Assembly (NCBI RefSeq): GCF_044904705.1
Contig: NZ_JADIKL010000005.1
Coordinates: 124,001-188,000, forward strand
Direction of reading: 5' to 3'
DNA length: 64,000 nt
Origin: Rhodanobacter_A agri
GTDB lineage: Bacteria > Pseudomonadota > Gammaproteobacteria > Xanthomonadales > Rhodanobacteraceae
Both the position numbers and the translations under genes were made by a program. Positions 43,179 to 53,303 of the stretch are shown in pieces. The notes beneath the pieces were generated by a model that was given only the letters and a program-made list of their open reading frames with translations, was not told the DNA's origin and made no database searches. The first letter of the stretch is position 1; each line of letters starts with the position of its first letter.

Positions 43179-45566
43179 ATGAGCCGGCTCGGCCTGCTGC
43201 CAGCCATTGGGTGCCTTTTGCCGATGGCTGCGCTCGGTGCCGTGGCCACGCCGGGCCATGCCGCCGCCGCGGCGAGCCTGCGTTTTGCGATACCGCCGCA
43301 GGCGCTTTCCACGGCGCTGATCGCGTTCGGCCAACAGGCGAACGTGCAGGTGCTCACCGCCGGCGGCGTAGTCGACGCCGTGCGTTCGCCGGGAGTCAGC
43401 GGCGACAGCACGGCGGCGGCGGCGCTCGAACGCCTGCTGCAGGGCACCGGGCTCACCTACAGCTTCGTCGATGCCGGCACGGTGGTAGTGAAACCGCTGC
43501 CTGCCGGCACGCAAGCGGCGGGACATGCCAAGGCGCCGGCCGACGTCCGGCAATTGGCACCGGTGGTTGCCATCGGCGTGGTCGACGCTGGCGGTTACCT
43601 GGTCGATGTGGGCCGGGGAGCCACGCGCATCGACACCGATCTGCTCGACTTGCCGGCCTCGGTAAGCGAGGTGCCGCACGACCTGCTGGATTCGCAGCAA
43701 GCCCGCACTGTGGCCGAGGCCGTGCGCAATGTGGCCGGCGTGGAATACCTCGACGGCTCGGATGCGTTGCCGGTGTTCCTGGTGCGCGGCTTCCAGGTCG
43801 GCAACGGCATGATCGACGGTTTGCCGAACAGCATCGTGTCCTACGGCGATTTCCCGCCGCTGATCGGCATCGAACGGGTGGAAGTGCTGAAAGGCCCCCA
43901 GGCGATCATCGGCGATGCCTCGGTCAGCAACAATTTCGGCGGCCTGATCAATCTCGTCATGAAGCAGCCGACGGCGCTGCCGGTGCGACGTCTCGATGTT
44001 TCGTTCGGCCAGTACGGCGACAGCCAGGTGGGCGTCGACCTCGGCGGCCCGCTCGGCGGGAGCGGGCACTGGACGTATCGCCTGGTCGCCTCTGGCGAAT
44101 ACGCCGATCGCAGCAGGCAAGGCCGGCATGGCCAGCGCGATGGCTACCTGGCGCCGTCGATCGGCTGGCGCGACGGGGCGAACAAGCTGGTGGTGTCCGT
44201 CGAGCAGATCGTGCGGCGCCAGCCGATTCCGGACTATGCGGTGATGCTGGATGGCTCGCTTTCAAGCATCACGCCACCCGGCCTGATGATCGGCAACCCG
44301 GACGATCGTTCGCTGTTCCGCACCACCCGTTTGTCGTATGCGTTCGAGCATCGCTTCGACTCAGTCTGGACGTTCCGCAGCCGCGGCCAGTACGTGCGCC
44401 AGGACTCCAGCGTGCGGGAATGGAACCTCTTCGATTTCTCGCCGAACGGCGACGCCAGCGCGATGGCCGAGCGGTACCGCTACAGCGACGCGTTCTATAC
44501 CTTGCAGAACGATGTCGTGGGGCGCTTCGGCAGCGATGCGGTCCGCCACGTGCTGGTCGCGGGTTTCGATTATTCGCGGGCCATGTCCGGCGCCGTCGAC
44601 GATATATTCGGCCAGCTTCCGCAATCCAGCTACAACCTGTTCACCAGTCCGCCGTTGCCGCCGGTGGCGTCGGTAACCGGCCCGGGCGCGGGTTTCCCCT
44701 CCCATGCGCCCGGCGACCCGTGGGCGATCGACCATGCGTTGTTCGTGCAGGATCAGATCGCCTTGGGCGGGCGCTGGAATGCGTTGCTGGCCTTGCGGCG
44801 CACCACGTACGAGATCATCGCCCTGAATGCCGCCGGTAACGCGACGACCGAGCACAAGTCGCAGTGGGTGCCGAACGCCGGCCTGCTTTACCGGCTCACG
44901 CCGGCCTTGTCGCTGTATGCCAGCGCCACCAGCGGCTTCCAGGCGGACACGGTGCTGGACAAGAACGGCCAGCCGCTGCTGCCCACCCGCTCGCGCCAGC
45001 TGGAGGCGGGAGCGAAGCTGATGCTGTTCGACCAGCGGGCGATGCTCACTGTCGCGGCCTACCGCATCATGCTCAATCACAGCACGGATCTCAGCTCGCC
45101 CAAGCCGCCGTACTACGGCATCCCCGGCCCGGGGCAGACCAATCGCGGCGTCGAACTGGAGTTCAACGGCAACCCTGTGCCAGGGCTGGACTTGAGCGCC
45201 GCCTACACCGACGCGATGGTGCGCAACCACGACGGTTCGTTGCCCACCGGTACCCCAAGGCAGCATTTCAACCTGTGGACCAGCTACCGTTTCCAGGGCG
45301 GCATGTTGCGCGGCTGGGGCATTGCCGGCGGTGTGTTGGCGCGTAGCGCCAGCCGCGGCCAGCTATCGGACGGCTCGGCGTATTTCGCCATACCGGGGCA
45401 GGCCCGCACGGATGCGAACGTGTCCTACCAGGCCACGCGCTGGCGCGTGACGCTGGGTGTGCGCAATGTGTTCGACCGCAAGCTGTATGACGCCGATTTC
45501 AACGAAGTTTTCGTGCCGCTGCACCGAGGGCGCAGCGTGCTGCTGAGCGGCAGCCGGGATTTCTGA
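43179..45566 (+). CDS. TonB-dependent siderophore receptor with N-terminal signalling domain (FecA type)
   Basis: 795 residues: signal peptide (about 1-28, ending TPGHA), an STN domain (about 32-105, LRFAIPPQALSTALIAFGQQANVQVLTAGG), a plug (SEVPHDLLDSQQARTVAEAVRNVAGVEY...VERVEVLKGPQAI) and a 22-strand barrel. It ends VLLSGSRDF with terminal Phe for barrel insertion. The STN domain contacts FecR, so this is a transducer as well as an importer of ferric siderophores; the ligand is unknown. It is separated from fecR by 112 bases holding a 9-bp hairpin (43074-43101). GAAAAAT at about 43109 could be the start of a FecI-type promoter, unverified. Confidence 0.93.
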   Translation: MSRLGLLPAIGCLLPMAALGAVATPGHAAAAASLRFAIPPQALSTALIAFGQQANVQVLTAGGVVDAVRSPGVSGDSTAAAALERLLQGTGLTYSFVDAGTVVVKPLPAGTQAAGHAKAPADVRQLAPVVAIGVVDAGGYLVDVGRGATRIDTDLLDLPASVSEVPHDLLDSQQARTVAEAVRNVAGVEYLDGSDALPVFLVRGFQVGNGMIDGLPNSIVSYGDFPPLIGIERVEVLKGPQAIIGDASVSNNFGGLINLVMKQPTALPVRRLDVSFGQYGDSQVGVDLGGPLGGSGHWTYRLVASGEYADRSRQGRHGQRDGYLAPSIGWRDGANKLVVSVEQIVRRQPIPDYAVMLDGSLSSITPPGLMIGNPDDRSLFRTTRLSYAFEHRFDSVWTFRSRGQYVRQDSSVREWNLFDFSPNGDASAMAERYRYSDAFYTLQNDVVGRFGSDAVRHVLVAGFDYSRAMSGAVDDIFGQLPQSSYNLFTSPPLPPVASVTGPGAGFPSHAPGDPWAIDHALFVQDQIALGGRWNALLALRRTTYEIIALNAAGNATTEHKSQWVPNAGLLYRLTPALSLYASATSGFQADTVLDKNGQPLLPTRSRQLEAGAKLMLFDQRAMLTVAAYRIMLNHSTDLSSPKPPYYGIPGPGQTNRGVELEFNGNPVPGLDLSAAYTDAMVRNHDGSLPTGTPRQHFNLWTSYRFQGGMLRGWGIAGGVLARSASRGQLSDGSAYFAIPGQARTDANVSYQATRWRVTLGVRNVFDRKLYDADFNEVFVPLHRGRSVLLSGSRDF

Positions 45567-45597
45567 GCGTCCTGCAGAGACTGTCGCGCGGGGATGG

Positions 45598-46011
45598 CTA
45601 GCGGCGATCGATCGAATACTTGCCGGGACCGGTAAGGCACAGCAGCAACAGGCCGCCGATGATCGAAAGGTTCTTGTAGAAGTTGATCATGTTGGCCATG
45701 CGCTCGACACCGGCCATCGTCCAGTAGTGGTGCCCGATCAGCGCCGTACCCAGCGTGTACAAGGCCAGCAGCAGCGCCAGCGGCCGTGTCCAGAAGCCGA
45801 GCACGATCGCCAGGCCGACGAAGAATTCCATCAGGATGACCACGACCGCGGCCAGTGCAGGCAGCGGCAGGCCTTCGGCCGCCATGTAGGCGCTGGTTCC
45901 GCCGTAGTCGGTGAACTTGCTCCAGCCGAACAGCACGAACAGCACCATCAGCAGGATGCGCGCGAGCAGGAGCAGTTCGTCGCGGCGGCTGTCGAACAGG
46001 GCGTATCGCAT
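45598..46011 (-). CDS. DoxX-family membrane protein
   Basis: 137 residues with four predicted spans. The DoxX core is RILLMVLFVLFGWSKFTDYGGTSAYMAAEGLPLPALAAVVVILMEFFVGLAIVLGFWTRPLALLLALYTLGTALIGHHYW. DoxX-like proteins act in redox or thiosulfate/quinone chemistry in some organisms, but most, like this one, have no defined role. AAGGGGA lies 5-6 bases before the ATG. It is convergent with the TonB receptor gene and lies downstream of a peroxiredoxin gene on the same strand. Confidence 0.88.
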   Translation of the reverse strand: MRYALFDSRRDELLLLARILLMVLFVLFGWSKFTDYGGTSAYMAAEGLPLPALAAVVVILMEFFVGLAIVLGFWTRPLALLLALYTLGTALIGHHYWTMAGVERMANMINFYKNLSIIGGLLLLCLTGPGKYSIDRR

Positions 46012-46108
46012 GGCAGTCCCCTTCGGTGGCGGCGGATGGCACGGCGGGCTGATGCTGTGCCGTGCTGGCACGGACTGTACACCGTGCTGCGGCTGCCGGC
46101 GGCAGCCT

Positions 46109-46594
46109 TCAGCCGCCGAGCGCCGCCAGCATCGCCTCCGCGCCGGATACGCGGAACTCGCCCGGCGCTTCCACGTGCAGCTGGCGCACCACGCCGTCTT
46201 CCGCGTACAGCGCGAAGCGGCGTGCGCGCAAGCCCATGCCGTAGGCGCTGCCATCCCGTTCCAGTCCCAGCGCGCGGGTGAAGTCGGCATTGCCGTCGGC
46301 GAGCAGCAGCAGGCCGGAGGGCACGTTCTGCGCGGCCGCCCAGGCCTGCATCACGTAGGCATCATTGACGGCCAGGCAATAGACCGCGAGGCCGCGGGCG
46401 CGGAACGCGTCGTAATGCTGCACGTAGCCCGGCAGGTGCTTTTCCGAGCAGGTCGGGGTGAAGGCACCGGGAACGGCGAACAGCACCGCCTTGCGCCCGG
46501 CGAACAGCGCGCCGGTGCGGGCGGTTTCGATGCGGCCGTCGTCGATGGCCTTGATCTCGGTGTCGGGCAGCGGCTGGCCGATCTGGATGCTCAT
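46109..46594 (-). CDS. peroxiredoxin, Prx5/glutaredoxin-dependent type
   Basis: 161-residue thiol peroxidase reducing hydrogen peroxide and organic hydroperoxides. Begins MSIQIGQPLPDTEIKAI; the peroxidatic site is PGAFTPTCSEKHLPGY with Cys49 and the conserved Pro-x3-Thr-x2-Cys pattern. NDAYVMQAWAAAQNV and FTRALGLERDGSAYGMGLRARRFALYAEDGVV are typical of the Prx5 (AhpE/HyPrx5) group. No fused glutaredoxin domain and no second conserved Cys, so a 1-Cys or glutathione-linked mechanism is likely. AGGGAA precedes the ATG. Probably one transcript with DoxX. Confidence 0.93.
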   Translation of the reverse strand: MSIQIGQPLPDTEIKAIDDGRIETARTGALFAGRKAVLFAVPGAFTPTCSEKHLPGYVQHYDAFRARGLAVYCLAVNDAYVMQAWAAAQNVPSGLLLLADGNADFTRALGLERDGSAYGMGLRARRFALYAEDGVVRQLHVEAPGEFRVSGAEAMLAALGG

Positions 46595-46656
46595 GACGGA
46601 TTCCCTGAAGCATTGGCAACCTGCCGATGCTAGCGGTTGCGGCATCGCCTTGTCGC

Positions 46657-46684
46657 CTTGAATCGCAGTCGGGCGCACCTATCT
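46657..46684 (+). promoter_or_regulatory. candidate heat-shock (sigma-32) promoter
   Basis: CTTGAA at 46657-46662 and CACCTATCT at 46676-46684, spaced by 13 bases, resemble the sigma-32 consensus (CTTGAA, 13-15 bases, CCCCATnT). It lies 48 bases before hsp20, which with cbpA is the kind of gene expected to be heat-induced. Confidence 0.5.
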
Positions 46685-46732
46685 CTGCTGGCAGGCGGCA
46701 GCGTGCCGCAATCCAACAAGAGGAGTTTCCCG

Positions 46733-47176
46733 ATGAGCCTGAGCCATCATGTGATGTGGGGCCTGCCGCGCGACGCGCGGGCGTTCCACCATGCCTTCGA
46801 CCGCCTCGCTGAGTCCGACGGCAGCCAGCCGGCCGGCGTTGCCGCCTGGGCGCCGCGTGTCGACATCCGCGAGGAGGGCGAGCGCTTCGTGATCCGCGCC
46901 GACGTCCCCGGCATCGATCCCGCGACGATCGAGGTGAACATGGACCGCAACGTGCTGTCGATCGGCGGTGTGCGTGCGGCCGAGCCGGCCGATGCATCCG
47001 GGCGGTTCTCGCGGCAGGAGCGGCCGGACGGCCCGTTCCACCGTCGCTTCGTCCTGCCGGACAGCGTCGATGCCGAGCGGATCACCGCCAGCAACCGGCA
47101 CGGCGTGCTTGAGATCGTGGTGCCGAAGAAGGCCGAGAGCGCGCCGCGCCGTATCGTGATCGACACCAGCCACTGA
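46733..47176 (+). CDS. Hsp20-family small heat-shock protein
   Basis: 147-residue ATP-independent holdase. N-terminus MSLSHHVMWGLPRDARAFHHAFDRL is followed by the alpha-crystallin domain (about 38-135: APRVDIREEGERFVIRADVPGIDPATIEVNMDRNVLSIGGVR; FVLPDSVDAERITASNRHGVLEIVVPKKA). The C-terminal region is short and lacks a clear I-x-I tail motif, having RRIVIDTSH instead. AGAGGAG lies 7 bases before the ATG. cbpA follows 102 bases later on the same strand, suggesting a small heat-shock operon. Confidence 0.94.
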   Translation: MSLSHHVMWGLPRDARAFHHAFDRLAESDGSQPAGVAAWAPRVDIREEGERFVIRADVPGIDPATIEVNMDRNVLSIGGVRAAEPADASGRFSRQERPDGPFHRRFVLPDSVDAERITASNRHGVLEIVVPKKAESAPRRIVIDTSH

Positions 47177-47278
47177 GCGACCCGGAACTTGCAGGTGCGG
47201 CCCGCGGCGGACGATGATCCGCCGTGGGCCGCTTGGCGTGGTGGCGGCCGCCCTGCGACATGGGCGTGAGGAGTGCCA

Positions 47279-48184
47279 GTGGAATTCAAAGACTATTACG
47301 AGACCCTGGGCGTGAAGCCCGAGGCCAGCGAGGCGGAGATCAAGACCGCCTATCGCAAGCTGGCGCGCAAGTACCACCCGGACAAGAACAAGGAAGCCGG
47401 GGCCGAGGAGAAATTCAAGGCCGCGAACGAGGCACAGGAGGTGTTGCTGGACGCCGAGAAGCGGCGCGCCTACGACCAGCTGCGCGCCGGCGGCTATCGC
47501 GGCGGAGAACAGTTCCGGCCGCCGCCGGGCTGGGGCCAGGGGCAGGGGCAGAACTTCGATTTCGGCGGCGATGGCGATTTCAGCGATTTCTTCGAAAGCC
47601 TGTTCGGCCGCTCGGCCGGCGGCCATGGCCAGCGCGGCCAGCCGCGCGCGCGGCGCGGCCAAGACGTACAGGCCAGGGTAGAGATCGATCTGCAGACTGC
47701 GTTCGACGGTGGCCGTACCCGGCTGTCCCTGCATGACGGCCACGGCGAGGAGCGCGTGCTGGAGGTGAAGATCCCCGCCGGCATCCAGCCGGGGAAGGTG
47801 ATCCGGCTGGCGGGGCAGGGCCATCCCGGCGGTCACGGCGGCCCGAATGGCGACCTGCTGCTGGAGGTGGGCATCCGCGACGATGCGCGCTTCAAGCTGG
47901 AGGGCCACAACGTGCTGCACGTGCTACCGGTCAGCCCGTGGGAAGCGGCGCTGGGTGCGACGGTGCCTGTGCCGACCCTGGCCGGCACGGTGGAGCTGCG
48001 CATTCCGGCCGGTTCGCAGTCGGGGCGCAAGCTGCGCCTGAAGGGGCGCGGCATGCCGGGAGCGCATCCCGGCGACCAGCTGGTGGAAGTGTCGATCCGC
48101 ACTCCGGCGGCCGCCAGCGACGAGCAGCGCGAGGCCTACGAGGCGCTGCGCGCGCAGTTCGCCGATTACGATCCCCGCCACTGA
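47279..48184 (+). CDS. cbpA: CbpA-type DnaJ co-chaperone
   Basis: 301-residue J-domain protein that stimulates DnaK. The J domain (about 4-68, KDYYETLGVKPEASEAEIKTAYRKLARKYHPDKN) holds HPD at 33-35. A Gly/Phe-rich linker follows (DFGGDGDFSDFFESLFG). The two C-terminal substrate domains are present (QTAFDGGRTRLSL; GDLLLEVGIRDDARFKLEGHNVLHVLPVSPWEAALGATV) but the four CxxCxGxG zinc motifs of DnaJ are absent, which defines the CbpA class. GTG at 47279 is preferred: GAGGAG ends 5 bases before it and would overlap an alternative GTG at 47273. Confidence 0.93.
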   Translation: MEFKDYYETLGVKPEASEAEIKTAYRKLARKYHPDKNKEAGAEEKFKAANEAQEVLLDAEKRRAYDQLRAGGYRGGEQFRPPPGWGQGQGQNFDFGGDGDFSDFFESLFGRSAGGHGQRGQPRARRGQDVQARVEIDLQTAFDGGRTRLSLHDGHGEERVLEVKIPAGIQPGKVIRLAGQGHPGGHGGPNGDLLLEVGIRDDARFKLEGHNVLHVLPVSPWEAALGATVPVPTLAGTVELRIPAGSQSGRKLRLKGRGMPGAHPGDQLVEVSIRTPAAASDEQREAYEALRAQFADYDPRH

Positions 48185-48218
48185 GCGGAAAACCGCCATG
48201 GATGGCAGCTGCATAACG

Positions 48219-48244
48219 AGAACGGCGCCGTGAGGCGCCGTTCT
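48219..48244. terminator. bidirectional hairpin between convergent genes
   Basis: An 11-bp stem (AGAACGGCGCC/GGCGCCGTTCT) with GTGA loop lies between cbpA and the response-regulator gene. The symmetrical A/T ends can serve both strands. Just before it (48195-48206) is GCCATGGATGGC, the core of the window's palindromic repeat family. Confidence 0.75.
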
Positions 48245-48266
48245 TCGTAGAAGCAGGCAGGCTGGT

Positions 48267-48632
48267 TCAGGCCGGCAGCAGTTCTTTCAGCGTGGCCACC
48301 AGCTCCTCTTCCTTGATCGGCTTGGTGACGTAGGCGCGCGCACCCTGGCGCATGCCCCACACCTTGTCGGTTTCCTGATCCTTGGTGGTCACCAGCACTA
48401 CCGGGATGTGCGCCGTGCTGGCGTCCTTGCTGATCGTGCGGGTGGCCTGGAAACCGTTGAGGTTGGGCATCACCACGTCCATCAGGATCAGGTCGGGGAT
48501 CTCGCGCTTGGCCACCTCGACGCCGGCGGCGCCATCTTCGGCGGTAAGGGTCTCGTGACCGAGCTTCTCGACGATGCGTTTCAGACCGAGGAGCTGCGAC
48601 GGCGAGTCGTCGACGATCAGGATGCGTGCCAT
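48267..48632 (-). CDS. single-domain CheY-like response regulator (PilH/PilG-like)
   Basis: 121 residues, a receiver domain only. Acid pocket Asp8-Asp9, phospho-acceptor Asp52 in LMDVVMPNLNGFQATR, Thr82/83 and Lys104 in YVTKPI are all present. The start MARILIVDDSPSQLLGLKRIVEKLGHETLTAEDG is very like PilH of xanthomonads, which works in the Pil-Chp pathway for twitching motility. No pil or chp genes are visible around it, so its partner kinase cannot be named from here. Confidence 0.9.
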   Translation of the reverse strand: MARILIVDDSPSQLLGLKRIVEKLGHETLTAEDGAAGVEVAKREIPDLILMDVVMPNLNGFQATRTISKDASTAHIPVVLVTTKDQETDKVWGMRQGARAYVTKPIKEEELVATLKELLPA

Positions 48633-48717
48633 AAGGTGGGGGTCCCCTTGTTGTTTCAGTGGATTCTATGCCGGCGGGGCGGTGCTTCCAAGCCGGGAGC
48701 CCGACGGGCCTGCTGGA

Positions 48718-49713
48718 TCAGTCGCCGGCGACGCGCACCACGGTGCGGCCGAAGGAGTCGCCGTCCAGCATGCGCGCGAACACGTCGGGCAGCTCGTCCA
48801 GCGTCGCCTCGCGGGTGGCGATGCGTTCCAGGTGGCGTGGCTTCCAGTCGCCGGCCAGGTGCTGCCAGACGCGCTCGCGCACGGGGCGGGCCGTACCGGC
48901 CGAAGCCACGCCAAGCAGGTTCACGCCGCGGATGATGAAGGGCATCACCGTGCTGTCGAAGGCGATGCCGCCGGCGTTGCCGCAGATCGCCACATTGCCG
49001 TAGGGCGCGACCAGCGGCAGCAGGCCGGCCAGCATTGCGCCGCCCACGTTGTCCAGCGCACCGCCGAAGCGGACCGAATCCATCGGCTTGCCGCTGAAAG
49101 CGAGCGCGTGGCGATCGATGCACTCGGCGGCGCCCAGCGACTTGAGGAAGTCGAAATGCGCGGCCTTGCCGCTGATCGCATGCACCGCGTAGCCGGCGCG
49201 GCTGAAGATGTCGATGGCGAGCTGGCCCACGCCGCCGCTGGCGCCGGTGACGGCGATCGGGCCGAGTGCGGGCGTCTGGCCGTTGTCCAGCATGTGCACC
49301 AGCGCCAGCGCGGCGGTGAAGCCGGCGGTGCCGAGGATCATGCTTTCGCGCAGGCCAAGCCCCTGCGGCAGCGGGATCGTCCAGCGCGCGTCCAGCCGCG
49401 CGTATTCCGCATAGCCGCCGTCGCGGGTTTCAGAAAGGCCGCTGCCGGTGCACAGCACCGCGTCGCCTTCCTTGAAGGCGGGGTCGGAGGAGGCGACCAC
49501 GTGGCCGGCCACGTCGATGCCGCCGTTGAGCGGATAGTGGCGCAGGATCTTGCCCTTGCCGGTGCCGGCCAGCGCATCCTTGTAGTTGACCGAGGAGTAC
49601 GCGACCTTGATCAGCACCTCGCCGGGTGTCAGCGCATCGGTGCCGATTTCCTCGATGCCGGCGCGGTAGCCGGCGTCGTCGTTGTGGATGCGGAAGGCGT
49701 GGAAACGGGTCAC
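48718..49713 (-). CDS. YhdH/AcuI-type quinone oxidoreductase-like (acryloyl-CoA reductase) family
   Basis: 331-residue NADPH-dependent medium-chain reductase without structural zinc Cys residues. N-terminal GroES-like half includes VLIKVAYSSVNYKDALAGTGKGKILRHYPLNGGIDVAGHVV, the YhdH hallmark. The Rossmann half has AVTGASGGVGQLAIDIFSRAGY. E. coli YhdH and Rhodobacter AcuI reduce acryloyl-CoA to propionyl-CoA, so detoxification of acrylate is likely. The start codon is GTG with GGAG 9 bases upstream. Its gene ends 85 bases from the response regulator start. Confidence 0.9.
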   Translation of the reverse strand: MTRFHAFRIHNDDAGYRAGIEEIGTDALTPGEVLIKVAYSSVNYKDALAGTGKGKILRHYPLNGGIDVAGHVVASSDPAFKEGDAVLCTGSGLSETRDGGYAEYARLDARWTIPLPQGLGLRESMILGTAGFTAALALVHMLDNGQTPALGPIAVTGASGGVGQLAIDIFSRAGYAVHAISGKAAHFDFLKSLGAAECIDRHALAFSGKPMDSVRFGGALDNVGGAMLAGLLPLVAPYGNVAICGNAGGIAFDSTVMPFIIRGVNLLGVASAGTARPVRERVWQHLAGDWKPRHLERIATREATLDELPDVFARMLDGDSFGRTVVRVAGD

Positions 49714-49727
49714 GAGGTTTTCTCCAC

Positions 49728-50324
49728 TCAGGCTTTGATGCTGGACGGGCCGATCACGCGGGTGGCGTCGCCGCCGTCGTAGTGCGCCATCCAGTCGAAC
49801 AGCGCGGGCATGGAATCGCCGAACCAGAGGCTGTCGCGCTGGCCGGCCTGCACAAAGCCTTCGGCCACCATGTGATCCATCATCGCGCGCAACTCGCGGT
49901 AGTAGCCGCGCGCATCGAGGAAGGCGCAGGGATGGCGATGCAGGCCGAGCTGGGCCCAGGTCAGCATCTCGAACATTTCGTCCATGGTGCCGAAGCCGCC
50001 GGGCAGGGCGACGAAGGCGTCGGACAACTCGTACATGCGCGTCTTGCGCTGGTGCATGGTGTCCACCACCACCAGCTCGGTGAGCCCCTTGTGCGCCACC
50101 TCGCGCTCCACCAGCTGGCGCGGGATCACCCCCACGACCTTGCCACCGCCGGCCAGCACCGCGTCGGCAACGAGGCCCATCAGGCCCACGTTGCCGCCAC
50201 CGTAGACCAGCGCGATGCCGCGCCGGGCCATCTCGGCACCGAAGGCGCGCGCCAGCTCGGCGTATTCGGGATGTTTGCCGGCGCTTGAGCCGCAGTAGAC
50301 GCAGAGGGAGGTGGGCTTGGGCAT
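49728..50324 (-). CDS. LOG-family (cytokinin riboside monophosphate phosphoribohydrolase type)
   Basis: 198-residue Rossmann-like protein. SLCVYCGSSAGKHPEYAELARAFGAEMARRGIALVYGGGNVGLMG binds the nucleotide. The catalytic motif ALPGGFGTMDE (107-116) and HQRKTRMYELSDAF upstream of it define the LOG family, which releases the free base from nucleoside 5'-monophosphates. In bacteria it is usually annotated TIGR00730; the physiological substrate is often AMP. No strong Shine-Dalgarno at this ATG. It precedes the reductase gene by 14 bases on the same strand. Confidence 0.93.
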   Translation of the reverse strand: MPKPTSLCVYCGSSAGKHPEYAELARAFGAEMARRGIALVYGGGNVGLMGLVADAVLAGGGKVVGVIPRQLVEREVAHKGLTELVVVDTMHQRKTRMYELSDAFVALPGGFGTMDEMFEMLTWAQLGLHRHPCAFLDARGYYRELRAMMDHMVAEGFVQAGQRDSLWFGDSMPALFDWMAHYDGGDATRVIGPSSIKA

Positions 50325-50401
50325 GGTTGCGGCTTGTCGGGATCGCGGAATGAAAAGCGTACTGTACCGATTTGTCGTTTTCGGTTTCACCGGAAACGGC
50401 A

Positions 50402-50431
50402 CGGCCCGCTCATGTCGCCACGAGCGGGCCG
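50402..50431 (-). terminator. hairpin after lpdA
   Basis: A 10-bp stem (CGGCCCGCTC/GAGCGGGCCG) with a 10-base loop lies 22 bases past the lpdA stop in the direction of transcription. No long T-run follows, so it may be only partly efficient. Confidence 0.55.
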
Positions 50432-50452
50432 CGTTGGCCTTGCGAAGGGCGA

Positions 50453-51877
<1,425 letters not shown>

Positions 51878-51894
51878 GTCGTTTCTCGCTTTGT

Positions 51895-52005
51895 CCCTCT
51901 CCCATCGGGAGAGGGTGCCCAAAGGGCGGGTGAGGGTACGGGCGGAGTGAGGCGTTGCGGCGGTGCCGGACCCTCACCCCAACCCCTCTCCCTGAGGGAG
52001 AGGGG
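51895..52005. repeat. dispersed inverted-repeat element, second copy
   Basis: Begins CCCTCTCCC-ATC-GGGAGAGGG (51895-51915) and GGGTGAGGGT; ends with the complementary ACCCTCACCC and hairpin CCCCTCTCCCTGAGGGAGAGGGG-type stem (51983-52005). The ends match those of the element at 29576-29769, while the inner part is shorter and different. It occupies almost the whole sucB-lpdA gap. Confidence 0.75.
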
Positions 52006-52014
52006 CTCAAGGCA

Positions 52015-53265
52015 TCAGAGGCCCAGCAGCATGCGCTGCGGGTTCTCGAGCTGGTTCTTGATGTCGACCAGGAACAGCACCGCGTCCTTGCCGTCGATGA
52101 TGCGGTGGTCGTAGCTGATCGCGATGTACATCATCGGCGCGGCGATCACCTGGCCGTTCTCGACGACCGCGCGCTCCTTGATCGTGTGCATGCCGAGGAT
52201 GGCGCTCTGCGGCGGGTTCACGATCGGGGTGGAGAGCAGCGAGCCGAAGGTGCCGCCGTTGGTGATGGTGAAGGTGCCGCCCTGCAGGTCGTCCAGGGTC
52301 AGCTTGCCGTCGCGCGCCTTCTTGGCGTAATCGGCGATGGCCTTCTCGATGTCCGCAAAGCTCATGTTCTCGGCATTGCGCAGCACCGGGGTGACCAGGC
52401 CCTTGTCGGTGGACACCGCGATGGAGACGTCCTGGTAGCCGTGATAGATGATGTCGTTGCCGTCCACCGAGGCGTTGACGATCGGGTGGCGCTTCAGCGC
52501 CTCGACCGTGGCCTTGACGAAGAAGCTCATGAAGCCGAGCTTGACGCCGTGCTCCTTCTGGAACTGCTCGCCGAGGTCCTTGCGCATCTTGCTGACCGCG
52601 GCCAGGTTCACTTCGTTGAACGAGGTGAGCATCGCGATCGAGTTCTTCGATTGCATCAGGCGCTCGGCGATCTTGGCGCGCATGCGGGTCATGGTCACGC
52701 GCTCTTCCGGACGGGCGCCCGGCGTGGGCTTGGCCGCCGGTGCGGCGGCCGGAGCCGCGGCCGGACGCGCGCCGGCGTTGACCACGTCTTCCTTGATGAT
52801 GCGGCCGTCGCGGCCGGTGCCGGCGATGGTGGCGGTGTCGACCTTGTTTTCGGTGGCGACGCGCTGCGCGGCGGGCGACAGAACGGCTGTCGATGTGGAG
52901 CTGATCGCAGTACTGGCTGTCGGCGTAGCTGCTGGAGCCGGAGCCGGTGCGGGCGTTGTTGTCGTGGAAACGGAGGTCGGCGCTGTGCCTGCGCTCGGAG
53001 TTGCTGGCGCGCTTACGCTCGCCACGGCGCCTTCCTCGATGATCGCGATCACCTGCTGGCTGTTCACCGTGGCACCGGTCTCCTGCCTGATCTCCTTGAT
53101 CACGCCATCGACCGGGGCGGGAACTTCCAGCACCACCTTGTCGGTTTCCAGGTCGACCAGGTTCTCGTCGCGCTTCACCGCATCGCCGGCCTTCTTGTGC
53201 CAGGTGGCGATGGTGGCGTCGGAAACCGACTCGGGCAGGACGGGGACTTTGACTTCGATGGACAT
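52015..53265 (-). CDS. sucB: dihydrolipoyl succinyltransferase (E2 of 2-oxoglutarate dehydrogenase)
   Basis: 416 residues forming the 24-mer core of the complex. One lipoyl domain (about 1-78) with the lipoylated Lys43 in LETDKVVLEV. A flexible Ala/Pro/Thr-rich linker (about 80-125) follows, then the E1/E3-binding domain (LSPAAQRVATENKVDTATIAGTGRDGRIIKEDV) and a second Ala/Pro linker. The catalytic domain starts near 185 (VTMTRMRAKIAERLMQSKNSIAMLTSFNEV) and ends with the active-site His of SYDHRIIDGKDAV. GGG-rich ribosome site before the ATG. The linker codons are more AT-rich than the flanking domains. Confidence 0.97.
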   Translation of the reverse strand: MSIEVKVPVLPESVSDATIATWHKKAGDAVKRDENLVDLETDKVVLEVPAPVDGVIKEIRQETGATVNSQQVIAIIEEGAVASVSAPATPSAGTAPTSVSTTTTPAPAPAPAATPTASTAISSTSTAVLSPAAQRVATENKVDTATIAGTGRDGRIIKEDVVNAGARPAAAPAAAPAAKPTPGARPEERVTMTRMRAKIAERLMQSKNSIAMLTSFNEVNLAAVSKMRKDLGEQFQKEHGVKLGFMSFFVKATVEALKRHPIVNASVDGNDIIYHGYQDVSIAVSTDKGLVTPVLRNAENMSFADIEKAIADYAKKARDGKLTLDDLQGGTFTITNGGTFGSLLSTPIVNPPQSAILGMHTIKERAVVENGQVIAAPMMYIAISYDHRIIDGKDAVLFLVDIKNQLENPQRMLLGL

Positions 53266-53303
53266 GACGGGCCCTTGGGGTTGTTGGTGCGCTTAATCGT
53301 GGA

